From the NCBI RefSeq assembly GCF_900258435.1, contig NZ_LT992558.1:1765518-1829517 (forward strand): a stretch of DNA of 64,000 nt, written 5' to 3'. The translations under genes and the position numbers were made by a program. Position 1 is the stretch's first letter. The number at the start of each line of letters is the position of its first letter. The stretch is from Carnobacterium divergens. Lineage in GTDB: Bacteria; Bacillota; Bacilli; Lactobacillales; Carnobacteriaceae. Positions 8,912-17,735 of the stretch are shown piece after piece. The notes beneath the pieces were generated by a model. It made no database searches and had not been told where the DNA came from. It saw only the letters and a list, made by a program, of their open reading frames with translations.

Positions 8912-9925
8912 TTAATCTTCAATTGGTGTCTCTTTTGTTTCAAAATACGTCACTAAATCGTCGATCACATGTGATTCTAGCATTTCGTGAATTTGCTTGA
9001 TGGTAAAATAAACAGATTCTTTTTCAGTAGAACCATGTGTTTTCACAACAGGGGCTTTTACTCCAAATAAAACAGCTCCGCCATATCTTGAGTAGTCTAA
9101 TTTTTCCTTCATATCCATTAGACCATTTTTTAACAATGCACCACCAAGTTTTTCTTTCACACCATTGTCATAAATTGCTGCTTTTAACAATTTCATCATG
9201 GACATTGCGGTTCCTTCGATTGTTTTTAACACCGCATTTCCAGTAAAACCATCCGTAACCACCACGTCAGCGACGCCATTTAATAATTCACGCGCCTCAA
9301 CATTTCCAATAAAGTCAATTTCTGGTTCTGCGGCTAACAATGCATAAGCACGTTTTGTCACATCATTGCCTTTATTTTCTTCTGTTCCGTTATTTAAAAG
9401 TCCAACAGTTGGTTTTTTAACACCTCGAACAAATTTTGCATAATAGCTAGCTAAAATGGCATACTGATGAATGTTTTCAGGTTTTGTATCTGCATTCGCA
9501 CCTACATCCATTAAGTTAAAGACTCGTTCGTCATTTCCTACAACAGGTAATGTCGGCATCAAGCCTGGACGATCAATTCCTTTAATTCTACCAATGATTA
9601 ATAAGCCAGCTGTTAACAAGGCGCCCGTATTCCCTGCTGAAAAAAGAGCATCGGCTTCTTTATTTTTAACGGCTTGCGCAGCTAAAACCATGGAAGCATT
9701 TTTTTTTCTTCTAACAGAACGAACAGGGTCGTCATCACTTGCGATTTTTTCATCGGTATGAACAATCTTAATATTTGTTTCATCCGTCATATAGTTACGA
9801 ATCGCATCTTCTTTTCCATATAATATAAATTCAATATCGTTAAATTCTTTTGCTGCCATCACAACACCTTCTACAATGGCCTTAGGAGCGTTGTCGCCTC
9901 CCATTGCGTCTACTGCAATTCTCAA
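8912..9925 (-). CDS. plsX: Phosphate acyltransferase PlsX
   Basis: PlsX interconverts acyl-ACP and acyl-phosphate. It supplies acyl-phosphate to PlsY for lysophosphatidic acid synthesis and returns exogenous acyl-phosphate made by FakA/FakB to ACP. The 337-residue protein begins [19 protein letters not shown], the hallmark N terminus, and holds [13 protein letters not shown] (about 94-106), [15 protein letters not shown] (about 137-151) and [14 protein letters not shown] (about 224-237). The start codon is TTG with GGAGGG six bases upstream; no in-frame ATG precedes the conserved N terminus. In Bacillus the repressor gene fapR precedes plsX; here recG is the direct upstream neighbour. Confidence 0.97.
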   Translation of the reverse strand: MRIAVDAMGGDNAPKAIVEGVVMAAKEFNDIEFILYGKEDAIRNYMTDETNIKIVHTDEKIASDDDPVRSVRRKKNASMVLAAQAVKNKEADALFSAGNTGALLTAGLLIIGRIKGIDRPGLMPTLPVVGNDERVFNLMDVGANADTKPENIHQYAILASYYAKFVRGVKKPTVGLLNNGTEENKGNDVTKRAYALLAAEPEIDFIGNVEARELLNGVADVVVTDGFTGNAVLKTIEGTAMSMMKLLKAAIYDNGVKEKLGGALLKNGLMDMKEKLDYSRYGGAVLFGVKAPVVKTHGSTEKESVYFTIKQIHEMLESHVIDDLVTYFETKETPIED

Positions 9926-10030
9926 AAGTTACCCTCCTTAATTGGTACCCTAAAACTATGTTACTTGTCTATTATCTCATATTTTTTTTAGATGGCAACT
10001 GAATTTCATTAATTCACTGGATTCTTTCGG

Positions 10031-12079
10031 TTAATCAAAGCCAAGGGAATCCATATTTTCAATCCCAATTTCACGACGCAAACTTTGATAGTCAGGTGAA
10101 ACGTAAAATGCTTCTTGGTTCACTAAAAGAGCCGCTTCATTTCTTGCTGCTTCTAACGCACCAAAGTCACCGATAATATCGCCGACTTTAAATTCTGGAG
10201 CACCTGACTGTTTTGAACCGAATAAATCACCGGCGCCACGTAATTCTAAGTCTTTTTCACTTAAAACAAAGCCATCTGTCGTTTCTGTCATGATTTTCAT
10301 CCGTTCGATGCCGGTATCATTTTTAGGATTGGCCACTAAAATACAATAAGATTCTTTCGTTCCACGTCCAACACGTCCGCGTAATTGGTGCAGTTGTGAT
10401 AATCCAAAACGATCGGCATCATAGATCACCATTGTAGTCGCATTTGGCACGTTTACACCTACTTCAATAACAGTTGTTGAAACTAAAACTTGCAATTGAT
10501 TCTTTTTGAAGCGTTCCATTACAGCTTCTTTTTCAGCAGGTTTCATTTTCCCATGTAACAATCCTACTTGAAAATTAGGTTCGTAATACGCTTGTAGCTT
10601 TTCATAAATATCGGTAGCATTTTTTACATCTAAGCTTTCTGATTCTTCAATTAAAGGACAAATCACATAAGCTTGTGAACCTTTTCTTAACTGGGTTTCA
10701 ATAAAATGCAAGGTATGTTCAAAGTTTTTCGGTCGGGTCCAAGTTGTCTCAATAGGTATACGACCGGCTGGAAGTTCATCAATAATCGACACATCCATTT
10801 CGCCATATGCTGTAATTGCAAGGGTTCTAGGAATAGGTGTCGCAGTCATAAAGAGAACGTCAGGATGATCGCCTTTTTCTCTTAAAATTTTTCGTTGATT
10901 CACGCCAAAGCGATGTTGCTCATCCGTAATGACTAAACCTAAATTTTGAAAGGAAACATCTTCTTGAATTAACGCATGGGTACCTATTAGGACATCCAAT
11001 TCCCCATTTGCTAATTCAGTTAAGATTTCACGACGCATTTTAGTTTTTGTGGAGCCAGTCAACAGGGCAATTCGCACTTCTAATGGATCAAAAAGCTGTA
11101 CCAAACTTTCCATATGTTGTTCTGCTAGAATTTCAGTTGGTACCATTAGAGCGGATTGAAAGCCTGCGTTGCTTGTTGCAAAGAGAGCAATGGCAGCTAC
11201 GATGGTCTTTCCACTCCCTACATCTCCTTGTAATAAACGATGCATATGTAGGGATTTTCGAAGATCTCCGCAAATTTCATTGACAACTCTTTTTTGAGCA
11301 TTTGTTAATTCAAAGGGCAATGACGCAATAAATCGCCTTAAATCTGCCACGTTGTAGGTTAATGCTGTCCCTTTGCCAACCGCTTTTTCCTGTTTTCTTA
11401 ACACTTGCATTTTCATTTGAAAAACAAAAAATTCTTCAAAAACAACTTCACGTCTCGCTTGTTTCGTCTGTTCTTCGCTTGTTGGAAAATGCATTGCATA
11501 GATGGCATCTCGATGACTGATTAATCGGTATTTTTCTTTTAAATAAGCTGGGATAATTTCTGGAATTAACTCTTCGTAGCGGGCAAAAGCTTCAGTTACT
11601 AGATTTAAAATCGTTTTTTGCTTAATCCCTTTATTTGCGCTATAAATTGATTCAAAACCGGCTTCTTCTTGTTCTATTTGTGCGCCAAGAATTTTCATTC
11701 CCGTTAAACTTTTTCGTTTGTCGTCCCATTTTCCGAAAACCGCAATTTCCTCGCCTGCATGAATTTTACTTTTTAAGTAGGGTTGGTTAAAGAACGTAAC
11801 TGCAATTACAGCGTGATCGATGGCCATGCGAAAAACAAGGCGATTTTTTTTTGGTCCAAATCTAGTTAAAACAGCTTCTGAAACAACATCGCCTTTTAAA
11901 GTTACTTTTTCTTGGTCTTCAATTTCTGATAAGTCTTTGACTTGAATGTCTTCATAACGGAAAGGATAGTGAGAAAGTAAGTCTAATACGGTAAAAATAC
12001 CAAGCTGATGAAGTGCCTCCAAGCGTTTAGCGCCAACTTGAGGAAGCACGGTTACTGGATCATAGATTGATTTCCCCAT
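10031..12079 (-). CDS. recG: ATP-dependent DNA helicase RecG
   Basis: RecG remodels stalled replication forks and branch-migrates Holliday junctions. The 682 residues contain an N-terminal wedge/OB-fold domain (about 55-150), then superfamily-2 helicase motifs: Walker A LQGDVGSGKTIVA (about 285-297), motif II DEQH (about 387-390), motif III TATPIPRTLA, and the helicase C domain ending in QLHQLRGRVGRG (about 555-566). The C-terminal TRG-type wedge follows. Length and order are standard. The ATG start is 3 bases after the sdaAA stop, so it is probably coupled to it. Position between sdaAA and plsX matches the conserved Firmicutes order. Confidence 0.97.
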   Translation of the reverse strand: MGKSIYDPVTVLPQVGAKRLEALHQLGIFTVLDLLSHYPFRYEDIQVKDLSEIEDQEKVTLKGDVVSEAVLTRFGPKKNRLVFRMAIDHAVIAVTFFNQPYLKSKIHAGEEIAVFGKWDDKRKSLTGMKILGAQIEQEEAGFESIYSANKGIKQKTILNLVTEAFARYEELIPEIIPAYLKEKYRLISHRDAIYAMHFPTSEEQTKQARREVVFEEFFVFQMKMQVLRKQEKAVGKGTALTYNVADLRRFIASLPFELTNAQKRVVNEICGDLRKSLHMHRLLQGDVGSGKTIVAAIALFATSNAGFQSALMVPTEILAEQHMESLVQLFDPLEVRIALLTGSTKTKMRREILTELANGELDVLIGTHALIQEDVSFQNLGLVITDEQHRFGVNQRKILREKGDHPDVLFMTATPIPRTLAITAYGEMDVSIIDELPAGRIPIETTWTRPKNFEHTLHFIETQLRKGSQAYVICPLIEESESLDVKNATDIYEKLQAYYEPNFQVGLLHGKMKPAEKEAVMERFKKNQLQVLVSTTVIEVGVNVPNATTMVIYDADRFGLSQLHQLRGRVGRGTKESYCILVANPKNDTGIERMKIMTETTDGFVLSEKDLELRGAGDLFGSKQSGAPEFKVGDIIGDFGALEAARNEAALLVNQEAFYVSPDYQSLRREIGIENMDSLGFD

Positions 12080-12082
12080 AAT

Positions 12083-12955
12083 TTATGCAGGATTGCCAAA
12101 AATACGCATTTTAATTTCACGTCCTGTTGGCGTATCTGCCAACCCTCCCTCTGCAGTTTCTTTGAAAATAGACGGCATTTGACGTCCTACTTTATACATT
12201 GCTGCAATGACTTCATCCGTTGGAATCACACTTGTAATCCCAGCTAAGGCCATATCTGCTGAAATCATGGCTTGGGCTGCACCTAAAGCGTTCCGTTTGA
12301 CACAAGGGACCTCAACTAAACCTGCAACAGGATCACAAATTAAGCCCATCATGTTTTTCAACGTCATAGCAATCGCGGCGCTACACATTTCTGGCGTGCC
12401 TCCACTAGCATCAACTAAAGCCGCACTGGCAATGGCGCTAGCACTTCCGATTTCAGCTTGGCAACCACCTTCTGCACCACTGATGGAAGCATTATTGGCA
12501 ATTACTAACCCAAATGCCCCTGCAGTAAATAAAAAACGTACCATCGCTTCTCTATCCATGTTTAACCGTTCTTTAGCTGCAAAGAGTACTCCTGGAACTA
12601 CCCCAGCGCTACCTGCAGTTGGAGTTGCGCAAACTAAGCCCATCGCTGCATTAACTTCATTTGTAGCCACAGCGTTACGGACAGCAGTTAAAATGGTTTC
12701 TCCACTTAAAAAATTGCCTTTTTCGATGTATTCTTTTAATTTGGTCGCGTCTCCGCCTGTCAAACCAGTTGCTGAAGAGACACCATTGACACCTTTTTCA
12801 ACAGCGTTTTCCATTACTGTCAATTGCTGTTCCATTTTTTTTAAAATTTCGGTGCGCGGCATGCGTGTGGTTTCCATTTCTAGTGCGATCATTACTTCAA
12901 AGACACTGCCAAATTGGTTGGCTTGTTCTACTAGCTCACTTACATTTTGAAACAT
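12083..12955 (-). CDS. sdaAA: L-serine dehydratase, iron-sulfur-dependent, alpha subunit
   Basis: The alpha chain of the two-subunit, oxygen-sensitive [4Fe-4S] L-serine ammonia-lyase, which turns L-serine into pyruvate and ammonia. The 290 residues show the conserved NNASISGAEGGCQAEIGSAS (about 154-173) and LICDPVAGLVEVPCVKRN (about 205-222), which supply cluster-ligating cysteines and the active-site serine region. AKERLNMDREA lies before them. A GGGG-type ribosome site precedes the ATG. The beta subunit gene is immediately upstream but separated by a strong hairpin at 12988-13024. Confidence 0.96.
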   Translation of the reverse strand: MFQNVSELVEQANQFGSVFEVMIALEMETTRMPRTEILKKMEQQLTVMENAVEKGVNGVSSATGLTGGDATKLKEYIEKGNFLSGETILTAVRNAVATNEVNAAMGLVCATPTAGSAGVVPGVLFAAKERLNMDREAMVRFLFTAGAFGLVIANNASISGAEGGCQAEIGSASAIASAALVDASGGTPEMCSAAIAMTLKNMMGLICDPVAGLVEVPCVKRNALGAAQAMISADMALAGITSVIPTDEVIAAMYKVGRQMPSIFKETAEGGLADTPTGREIKMRIFGNPA

Positions 12956-12987
12956 AATTGAAATCCCCTTAAATTAAAATAATTAAC

Positions 12988-13024
12988 AGAAAAGCTGAAC
13001 AAATACTACTTGTTCAGCTTTTCT
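12988..13024 (-). terminator. Intercistronic hairpin between sdaAB and sdaAA
   Basis: A perfect 15-bp stem (agaaaagctgaacaa / ttgttcagcttttct) with a 7-base loop, 7 bases past the sdaAB stop and 33 before the sdaAA start. The tract after it (GTTAATTATTTTAATTT) is T-rich but not a clean T-run, so it may be a leaky terminator or an mRNA-processing or stability element. Confidence 0.7.
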
Positions 13025-13031
13025 AACGTAT

Positions 13032-13697
13032 CTATTTGAAAAAGCTCACTTGCATAATATGCGGAACTTCTTTTAATTCTTTTAGTGTTTCGCCAACTTC
13101 AAACTGATCCACTTCGATTATCATAATGGCTTGCTTGCCTTTTGATTCTCGCGAAACAGTCATCGTTCCAATATTAATCGCTTGTTCTGCTAGAATATTA
13201 GAAACTTTTGCAATCATACCTGGGACATCTTGATGAACGATTAAGAAAGTTGGTTGATTTTCTTCCAACTGAATTTTAAACCCATTCACTTCAGAAATTT
13301 GAATTTTACCGCCACCGATTGAAGCCCCTACGACAGATAATGATTTCGTTTCATTCGAAACGACCATTTTAACTGAATTTGGGTGATCTGCTTCATCATT
13401 TGTTGGAATAAAAACCACTTTCATCCCATTTTCGTTTGCAATTTCAATGGAATCCGCCAAATGTTCATCATCTGGATCCATTCCTAATAAGCCGCCAACT
13501 AACGCAATATCCGTTCCATGTCCACGATACGTTTTGGCAAATGATTCATACAAATAAATATCGACTTGTGTTGGCATTGAACCAAAAATTTTTCTTACTA
13601 CCTTACCAATTCTAGCAGCTCCTGCAGTATGAGAACTGCTAGGACCTACCATAATTGGACCGATAATATCAAACACGCTGTGAAAGCGATTTGCCAT
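13032..13697 (-). CDS. sdaAB: L-serine dehydratase, iron-sulfur-dependent, beta subunit
   Basis: Partner of the alpha chain in L-serine deamination. The 221 residues start with FHSVFDIIGPIMVGPSSSHT, the conserved substrate-site stretch with SSSHTAGAARIGK (about 19-31), and GHGTDIALVGGLLGM (about 59-73). The C-terminal third (from about 148) is an ACT domain (PTFLIVHQDVPGMIAKVSNI), which in this family senses serine or stabilises the dimer. ATG start. It follows fakA by 26 bases, the same order as yloV-sdaAB in Bacillus. Confidence 0.96.
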   Translation of the reverse strand: MANRFHSVFDIIGPIMVGPSSSHTAGAARIGKVVRKIFGSMPTQVDIYLYESFAKTYRGHGTDIALVGGLLGMDPDDEHLADSIEIANENGMKVVFIPTNDEADHPNSVKMVVSNETKSLSVVGASIGGGKIQISEVNGFKIQLEENQPTFLIVHQDVPGMIAKVSNILAEQAINIGTMTVSRESKGKQAIMIIEVDQFEVGETLKELKEVPHIMQVSFFK

Positions 13698-13723
13698 AAC
13701 TATCCCTACTTTACTAAACCCTT

Positions 13724-15397
13724 CTACTCAACAGAAAGAATGTATGGGTAAACAGGTTGATTTCCTTCATGGATTTCTACTTCAACATCTTCAAAATCGG
13801 CTTCAATTGCTGCAGCAATGTTTTCTGCTTCTGCTAATTCAGCATCTTCACCAAGAATAATCGTCACGATTTCGCTATCTTCTGAAATCATTTGTCTCAA
13901 TGTTTCCACTGTTACTTCTTCACGACTTGGTTTAGCAATTTTAATTTTGCCTTCGATAATCCCCATGTAATCGTCTTTACTAATTGAAACACCGTCAATT
14001 GCGGTATCTCTAACAGCGACAGTTACTTGACCACTAACAACGTTTTCAAGTTCATTCGTCATTTCTTCTTTATTTGTTGCCAAGTCGTTCATTTCATTGA
14101 AGGCTAACATTGCTGTCATTCCTTGTGAAATGGTTTTACTTGGTACGACAACAACTGGCGTTTCGCTTACTTCTGCAGCTTGATCGGCAGCCATAAAGAT
14201 GTTTTTATTGTTTGGTAAGATGATCACTTTTTCAGCATTTACTGCTGCTACTGCTTTTAAAATGTCTTCTGTACTTGGATTCATTGTTTGGCCGCCACTA
14301 ATAATATAGTGAGCCCCTAAACTCTTGAATAAGTTTTGTACGCCTTCACCTGCTGCGATTGCAATAATGCCATAAGGAATTTTTTTAGCAGGCGCTGCTG
14401 GTGTTTCTTTTTCATGTTCTAAAATGGTTTCATGTTGTAAACGCATATTGTCTACTTTGATCTTCATTAATGAACCGAATTTTTGACCATAATTCATGAC
14501 TTCGCCTGGGCGTTCTGTATGAACATGAACTTTGATAATTTCATCATCCGCAACAACTAATAACGAATCGCCAATTTCATTTAAATGATTTCGGAAAGTG
14601 TCATAATCAAATTCGCTGTCGACTGTTTCGCCTTCGCCAATTTTAACCATGATTTCAGTACAGTAACCAAATTTGATTTCTTCTGTCGCAATATGGTTGG
14701 ATACGCTACGGTGATGTTCTGCATTCACCATTTCGGTCATCTCTTTTTGGTTTGGTTGATGGTAGTCTTCTTCCACAACATTTCCTGATAACACTTCTAG
14801 GAACCCTTCATAAATAAAGAGTAAACCTTGACCACCACTATCTACAACGCCCACTTCTTTTAAGACGGGTAATAAATCCGGCGTTTTAGCTAATGATTTT
14901 TTTGCGCCACGAACAACGGCTTCCATCACTTCGATGACATCAGTTGTGTCCTTTGCTTTACGCTCACCTGCTTTTGCTGATTCACGAGCTACTGTTAAAA
15001 TGGTCCCTTCAACGGGTTTCATAACTGCTTTATAAGCTGTTTCAACACCATTTGTAAAGGCTGCTGCAAATTCACTGGCTGTTAATGTTTCTTTTCCAAC
15101 AATTGCTTTTGAAAATCCTCTAAATAATTGCGACAAAATAACACCAGAGTTTCCTCTAGCTCCCATTAATAATCCTTTTGATAAAGCTTCAGCTAGTTCT
15201 CCAATACTTTCAGAAGTTGAAGAATTGACAGCTTTTGCACCACTTGTCATTGATAAATTCATATTCGTTCCAGTGTCTCCATCTGGAACTGGGAATACGT
15301 TTAATGAATTGACAAACTCAGCATTTTTGTTTAGACGATTCGCACCAATTGCGACCATTGCCTGAAATTGTTTACCTTCTAATTTTGTTACTTCCAC
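13724..15397 (-). CDS. fakA: Fatty acid kinase FakA (DAK2/YloV family)
   Basis: FakA phosphorylates a fatty acid held by a FakB (DegV-family) protein, giving acyl-phosphate for PlsX/PlsY. The 557 residues have an N-terminal DAK2 nucleotide-binding domain (about 1-205) with the Mg/ATP motif FPVPDGDTGTNMNLS (about 35-49) and GARGNSGVILSQ (about 79-90). A central region and a C-terminal DegV-like FakB-docking domain (about 340-557) follow. The GTG start is preceded by AAAGGAGGATAATATCG. It is paired with the asp23-like gene as in the Bacillus yloU-yloV pair. A candidate FakB is encoded at 33070-33942. Confidence 0.95.
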   Translation of the reverse strand: MEVTKLEGKQFQAMVAIGANRLNKNAEFVNSLNVFPVPDGDTGTNMNLSMTSGAKAVNSSTSESIGELAEALSKGLLMGARGNSGVILSQLFRGFSKAIVGKETLTASEFAAAFTNGVETAYKAVMKPVEGTILTVARESAKAGERKAKDTTDVIEVMEAVVRGAKKSLAKTPDLLPVLKEVGVVDSGGQGLLFIYEGFLEVLSGNVVEEDYHQPNQKEMTEMVNAEHHRSVSNHIATEEIKFGYCTEIMVKIGEGETVDSEFDYDTFRNHLNEIGDSLLVVADDEIIKVHVHTERPGEVMNYGQKFGSLMKIKVDNMRLQHETILEHEKETPAAPAKKIPYGIIAIAAGEGVQNLFKSLGAHYIISGGQTMNPSTEDILKAVAAVNAEKVIILPNNKNIFMAADQAAEVSETPVVVVPSKTISQGMTAMLAFNEMNDLATNKEEMTNELENVVSGQVTVAVRDTAIDGVSISKDDYMGIIEGKIKIAKPSREEVTVETLRQMISEDSEIVTIILGEDAELAEAENIAAAIEADFEDVEVEIHEGNQPVYPYILSVE

Positions 15398-15453
15398 CGA
15401 TATTATCCTCCTTTGTCACTCTTATTTTAATGAGCGACATTGACCATTTGTTA

Positions 15454-15816
15454 TTAGTCTTTCATTACACGAACGCCTTGAACATATACGTTCACTGCAT
15501 TTGCTGATACGCCTAACATTGTTTCTAAGTTATACTTCACTTTTTCTTGTACGTTACGGCAAACTTCAGAAATTTTTGTTCCGTAGCTGACGATAATAAA
15601 GACATCTACTGCTACTCCATTTTCTTCTTGTTTGACTACAACGCCACGTGAATAGTTTTCTTTTTTTAGAATATCGTTTAAGTTATCACGAATTTGGTTT
15701 TTACTTGCCATACCCACGATTCCGTAGATATCTGTTGCGGCACCACCAACTACAGTTGCAATAACTTCATTAGTAATGTCGATTGTTCCAAATTGTGTTT
15801 TGATTTTAACTGCCAT
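15454..15816 (-). CDS. Asp23/Gls24 family envelope stress protein (YloU type)
   Basis: A 120-residue Asp23/Gls24 (DUF322) family protein. Members are small cytosolic or membrane-associated proteins linked to alkaline or envelope stress and, for the YloU type, to lipid metabolism next to FakA. The sequence shows the typical alternating pattern: ITNEVIATVVGGAATDIYGI near the N terminus (about 15-34) and DVFIIVSYGTKISEVCRNVQ (about 71-90), ending NVYVQGVRVMKD. ATG start with GGGAGG upstream. It is the first gene of a leftward unit with fakA and is divergent from rpmB. Confidence 0.92.
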   Translation of the reverse strand: MAVKIKTQFGTIDITNEVIATVVGGAATDIYGIVGMASKNQIRDNLNDILKKENYSRGVVVKQEENGVAVDVFIIVSYGTKISEVCRNVQEKVKYNLETMLGVSANAVNVYVQGVRVMKD

Positions 15817-15864
15817 GTTAAAAATCCTCCCTTTGGCTAATTAAGCCGTAAATTACTATTCTAT

Positions 15865-15893
15865 ATTTTAGCATAGCTCCCTCGATTTTAAAA
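15865..15893 (-). promoter_or_regulatory. Promoter for asp23-like gene and fakA
   Basis: Minus-strand TTTTAA (15893-15888), a 17-base spacer ending in TGC, and TAAAAT (15870-15865). The TGn extension helps compensate for the weak -35. Confidence 0.5.
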
Positions 15894-16049
15894 GGTTTAT
15901 CAGCTAAACTCTTATAAACATGCCATTTACTTAAAATAATATAACTAATTTTTTAGAGTTTGACAATCAAAATAAATCATTTCTCGCTAAGATTTCATGG
16001 ATTTACGGATTCAATTAAGTGTCAAGTAAAAATACTTGAAAGAAAACTA

Positions 16050-16078
16050 TTGCAAAGCATCGCTAATTATGATAAATT
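16050..16078 (+). promoter_or_regulatory. Candidate rpmB promoter
   Basis: TTGCAA (16050-16055), a 17-base spacer and TAAATT (16073-16078), giving a leader of roughly 50 bases before the rpmB start. A second TTGACA at 15958-15963 lacks a good -10 at the right distance. Confidence 0.45.
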
Positions 16079-16136
16079 ATTGAGGTATGAATTATTGAAG
16101 CTTTGCTTCGAGATATCGGCAAAGGAGGAAAGAATA

Positions 16137-16325
16137 ATGGCAAAAGTTTGTGTAATTACTGGACGCAAGAGTAAAAGTGGTAACCGTCGCTCTCACGCGA
16201 TGAATGCTAACAAACGTACTTGGAAAGCTAACTTACAAAAAGTTCGTATTTTAGTTGACGGCAAACCTAAAAAAGTTTGGGTTTCAGCTCGTGCACTTAA
16301 ATCAGGTAAAGTTGAACGTGTTTAA
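16137..16325 (+). CDS. rpmB: 50S ribosomal protein L28
   Basis: L28 is a small basic protein of the large ribosomal subunit. The 62 residues run from [20 protein letters not shown] to KSGKVERV, standard for the family. The N-terminal [15 protein letters not shown] block has a single Cys and no zinc-binding Cys pairs (the C-minus, zinc-independent form). The start is the ATG after AAAGGAGGAAAGAATA; an in-frame extension to 15960 has no conserved content. It is the only plus-strand gene within the long leftward housekeeping block and ends in its own terminator. Confidence 0.98.
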   Translation: MAKVCVITGRKSKSGNRRSHAMNANKRTWKANLQKVRILVDGKPKKVWVSARALKSGKVERV

Positions 16326-16338
16326 TTTAAAGCATTGA

Positions 16339-16373
16339 AGAACCTGCTCTTATCAGAGATAGGTTCTTTTTTT
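16339..16373 (+). terminator. Terminator after rpmB
   Basis: agaacct / aggttct stem with a 15-base internal loop region followed by seven T residues, 14 bases past the rpmB stop. Confidence 0.85.
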
Positions 16374-16379
16374 ATCTGA

Positions 16380-16415
16380 AAAATCCCAGCTAACGATGTG
16401 TTAGCTGGGATTTTT
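16380..16415 (-). terminator. Terminator after thiN
   Basis: A 15-bp perfect stem (AAAATCCCAGCTAAC / GTTAGCTGGGATTTT) with loop GATGT, 3 bases past the thiN stop. Because it is A/T flanked on both sides it can also back up rpmB termination. Confidence 0.9.
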
Positions 16416-16417
16416 TC

Positions 16418-17071
16418 TCAGTCTTTACTTTGGATGACTGCAATGATTCCTGACTCAAAAGAAAATTCACCCGTCTCTTTTAGGAATTCATTGCTTCCTA
16501 ATGATGTTGGATACGCAAAATCTGCTTGATCTAATTGATATTTTTCATCGTACAAAGATAACTTAGTAACAGGCGTCAGACACGTAAAACCTAAATATTT
16601 TTTATCTGGCTCTTTTGTCAGTTGATAATGTCCCGGTAGATAATAACGAATGGAATTATTTTGATCGACTAATTGAATTTTAGCTGCATTTTTTTTAAAG
16701 CGTGGCTGTAAGACCATCCATAGATTGGAAAGGAAATGATCTAAACGACCGCCTGTTGCTCCTAATAAAATGACTTCTGTAGCTTCTAGTTCATCTAATG
16801 CTAATGATAGAGCCAACTCTGCATCTGTTTCATCTTTTTCAGACTGGCATCGTCGAACATCTTTGACACGCTCTTGAATAAGTTCGTAATCCTCTGCTGT
16901 AATGGAATCGAAGTCGCCTAACGCAATTAATTGATTGATGCCAGCGGTTACTAAGCGTAATGAGCCACGATCGACACCAATCCAACCATCTACTTTTTTC
17001 GACCACTCCATAAGATCAGGAACTGATTCTAATGGCCCACCCAGCAAAATAGCAATTACTTTCGAACTCAT
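16418..17071 (-). CDS. thiN: Thiamine pyrophosphokinase
   Basis: ThiN transfers pyrophosphate from ATP to thiamine, making TPP directly. The 217 residues show the family motifs GVDRGSLRLV (about 32-41), ALGDFDSIT (about 50-58), KDETDAELAL (about 79-88) and the Gly-rich LLGATGGRLDHFLSNL (about 101-116), which carry the acidic metal-binding residues and the substrate pocket. Its ATG overlaps the rpe stop by four bases (ATGA), indicating translational coupling. Together with ThiT at 40749-41330 it forms a thiamine salvage route. Confidence 0.95.
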   Translation of the reverse strand: MSSKVIAILLGGPLESVPDLMEWSKKVDGWIGVDRGSLRLVTAGINQLIALGDFDSITAEDYELIQERVKDVRRCQSEKDETDAELALSLALDELEATEVILLGATGGRLDHFLSNLWMVLQPRFKKNAAKIQLVDQNNSIRYYLPGHYQLTKEPDKKYLGFTCLTPVTKLSLYDEKYQLDQADFAYPTSLGSNEFLKETGEFSFESGIIAVIQSKD

Positions 17072-17721
17072 TTAGCAAGAGCCTCCTTCAAATGTTGAAT
17101 TTGTTTTTGAGGATCTTCAGCATTGTAAACGTAAGAACCTGCTACAAAAACATCTGCCCCCGCTTGCTTACATTGTGTTGCTGTTTCTGGCACAATGCCA
17201 CCGTCCACTTCAATTTCATAATGATAGTGGTTTGCTTCTTTTAATTGTTTTAGCTTTTCAATTTTTTTCAATGTTTCTGGAATAAAGCTTTGGCCACCAA
17301 AACCAGGATTAACGGTCATGACTAAAACCATGTCACATTCTGAAAGAACGTATTCAACAGCTGTTACTGGTGTTCCTGGGTTTAATACAACACCCGCTTT
17401 AACTCCTGCATTTTTAATCATTTGAATAGCACGATGAATGTGTGGCGTACTTTCAACATGAACGGTAATAATATCAGCTCCTGCTTTTGCAAAATCTTCA
17501 ATGTATTTTTCTGGATTTTCAATCATTAAATGGCAATCTAGCGGAAGTTTGGTTACTGGACGAATCGCAGAAACAATGTTTGGTCCTAGCGTAATATTTG
17601 GCACAAAATGACCATCCATTACGTCCACATGAATATAATCCGCGCCTCCTTCTTCGACTATACGGATATCTCTTTCTAAATTAGCAAAATCTGCACTTAA
17701 AATAGATGGTGAAATTTTCAT
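17068..17721 (-). CDS. rpe: Ribulose-phosphate 3-epimerase
   Basis: Rpe interconverts D-ribulose 5-phosphate and D-xylulose 5-phosphate in the pentose phosphate pathway. The 217-residue TIM barrel begins MKISPSILSADFANL and contains DYIHVDVMDGHFVPNIT (about 28-44, metal-binding His and catalytic Asp), HLMIENPEKY (about 65-74), VNPGFGGQSFI (about 137-147) and the second catalytic Asp in EVDGGI (about 171-176). ATG start after AAAAAGGAGCATCACT. It lies between rsgA and thiN exactly as in Bacillus. Confidence 0.97.
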   Translation of the reverse strand: MKISPSILSADFANLERDIRIVEEGGADYIHVDVMDGHFVPNITLGPNIVSAIRPVTKLPLDCHLMIENPEKYIEDFAKAGADIITVHVESTPHIHRAIQMIKNAGVKAGVVLNPGTPVTAVEYVLSECDMVLVMTVNPGFGGQSFIPETLKKIEKLKQLKEANHYHYEIEVDGGIVPETATQCKQAGADVFVAGSYVYNAEDPQKQIQHLKEALAK

Positions 17722-17735
17722 AGTGATGCTCCTTT

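Larger units (their letters stand above)
15817..16136. other. Divergent intergenic region between asp23-like gene and rpmB
   Basis: This 320-base gap holds a leftward extended -10 promoter for the asp23-like gene and a rightward promoter plus short leader for rpmB. The rpmB leader contains a small hairpin (gaagc ttt gcttc, 16096-16108). The open frame that extends upstream of rpmB has no ribosome site and is not taken as coding. Bacillus carries spoVM near here; I see no such gene. Confidence 0.6.

Noticed and set aside
12207-12950. Long plus-strand open frame opposite sdaAA
   Set aside because: It mirrors the codon pattern of sdaAA, has no ribosome site and shows low-complexity Ala/Ser/Pro composition.
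15960-16136. In-frame extension upstream of rpmB
   Set aside because: L28 starts at [10 protein letters not shown] after AAAGGAGG; the extension has no conserved residues.
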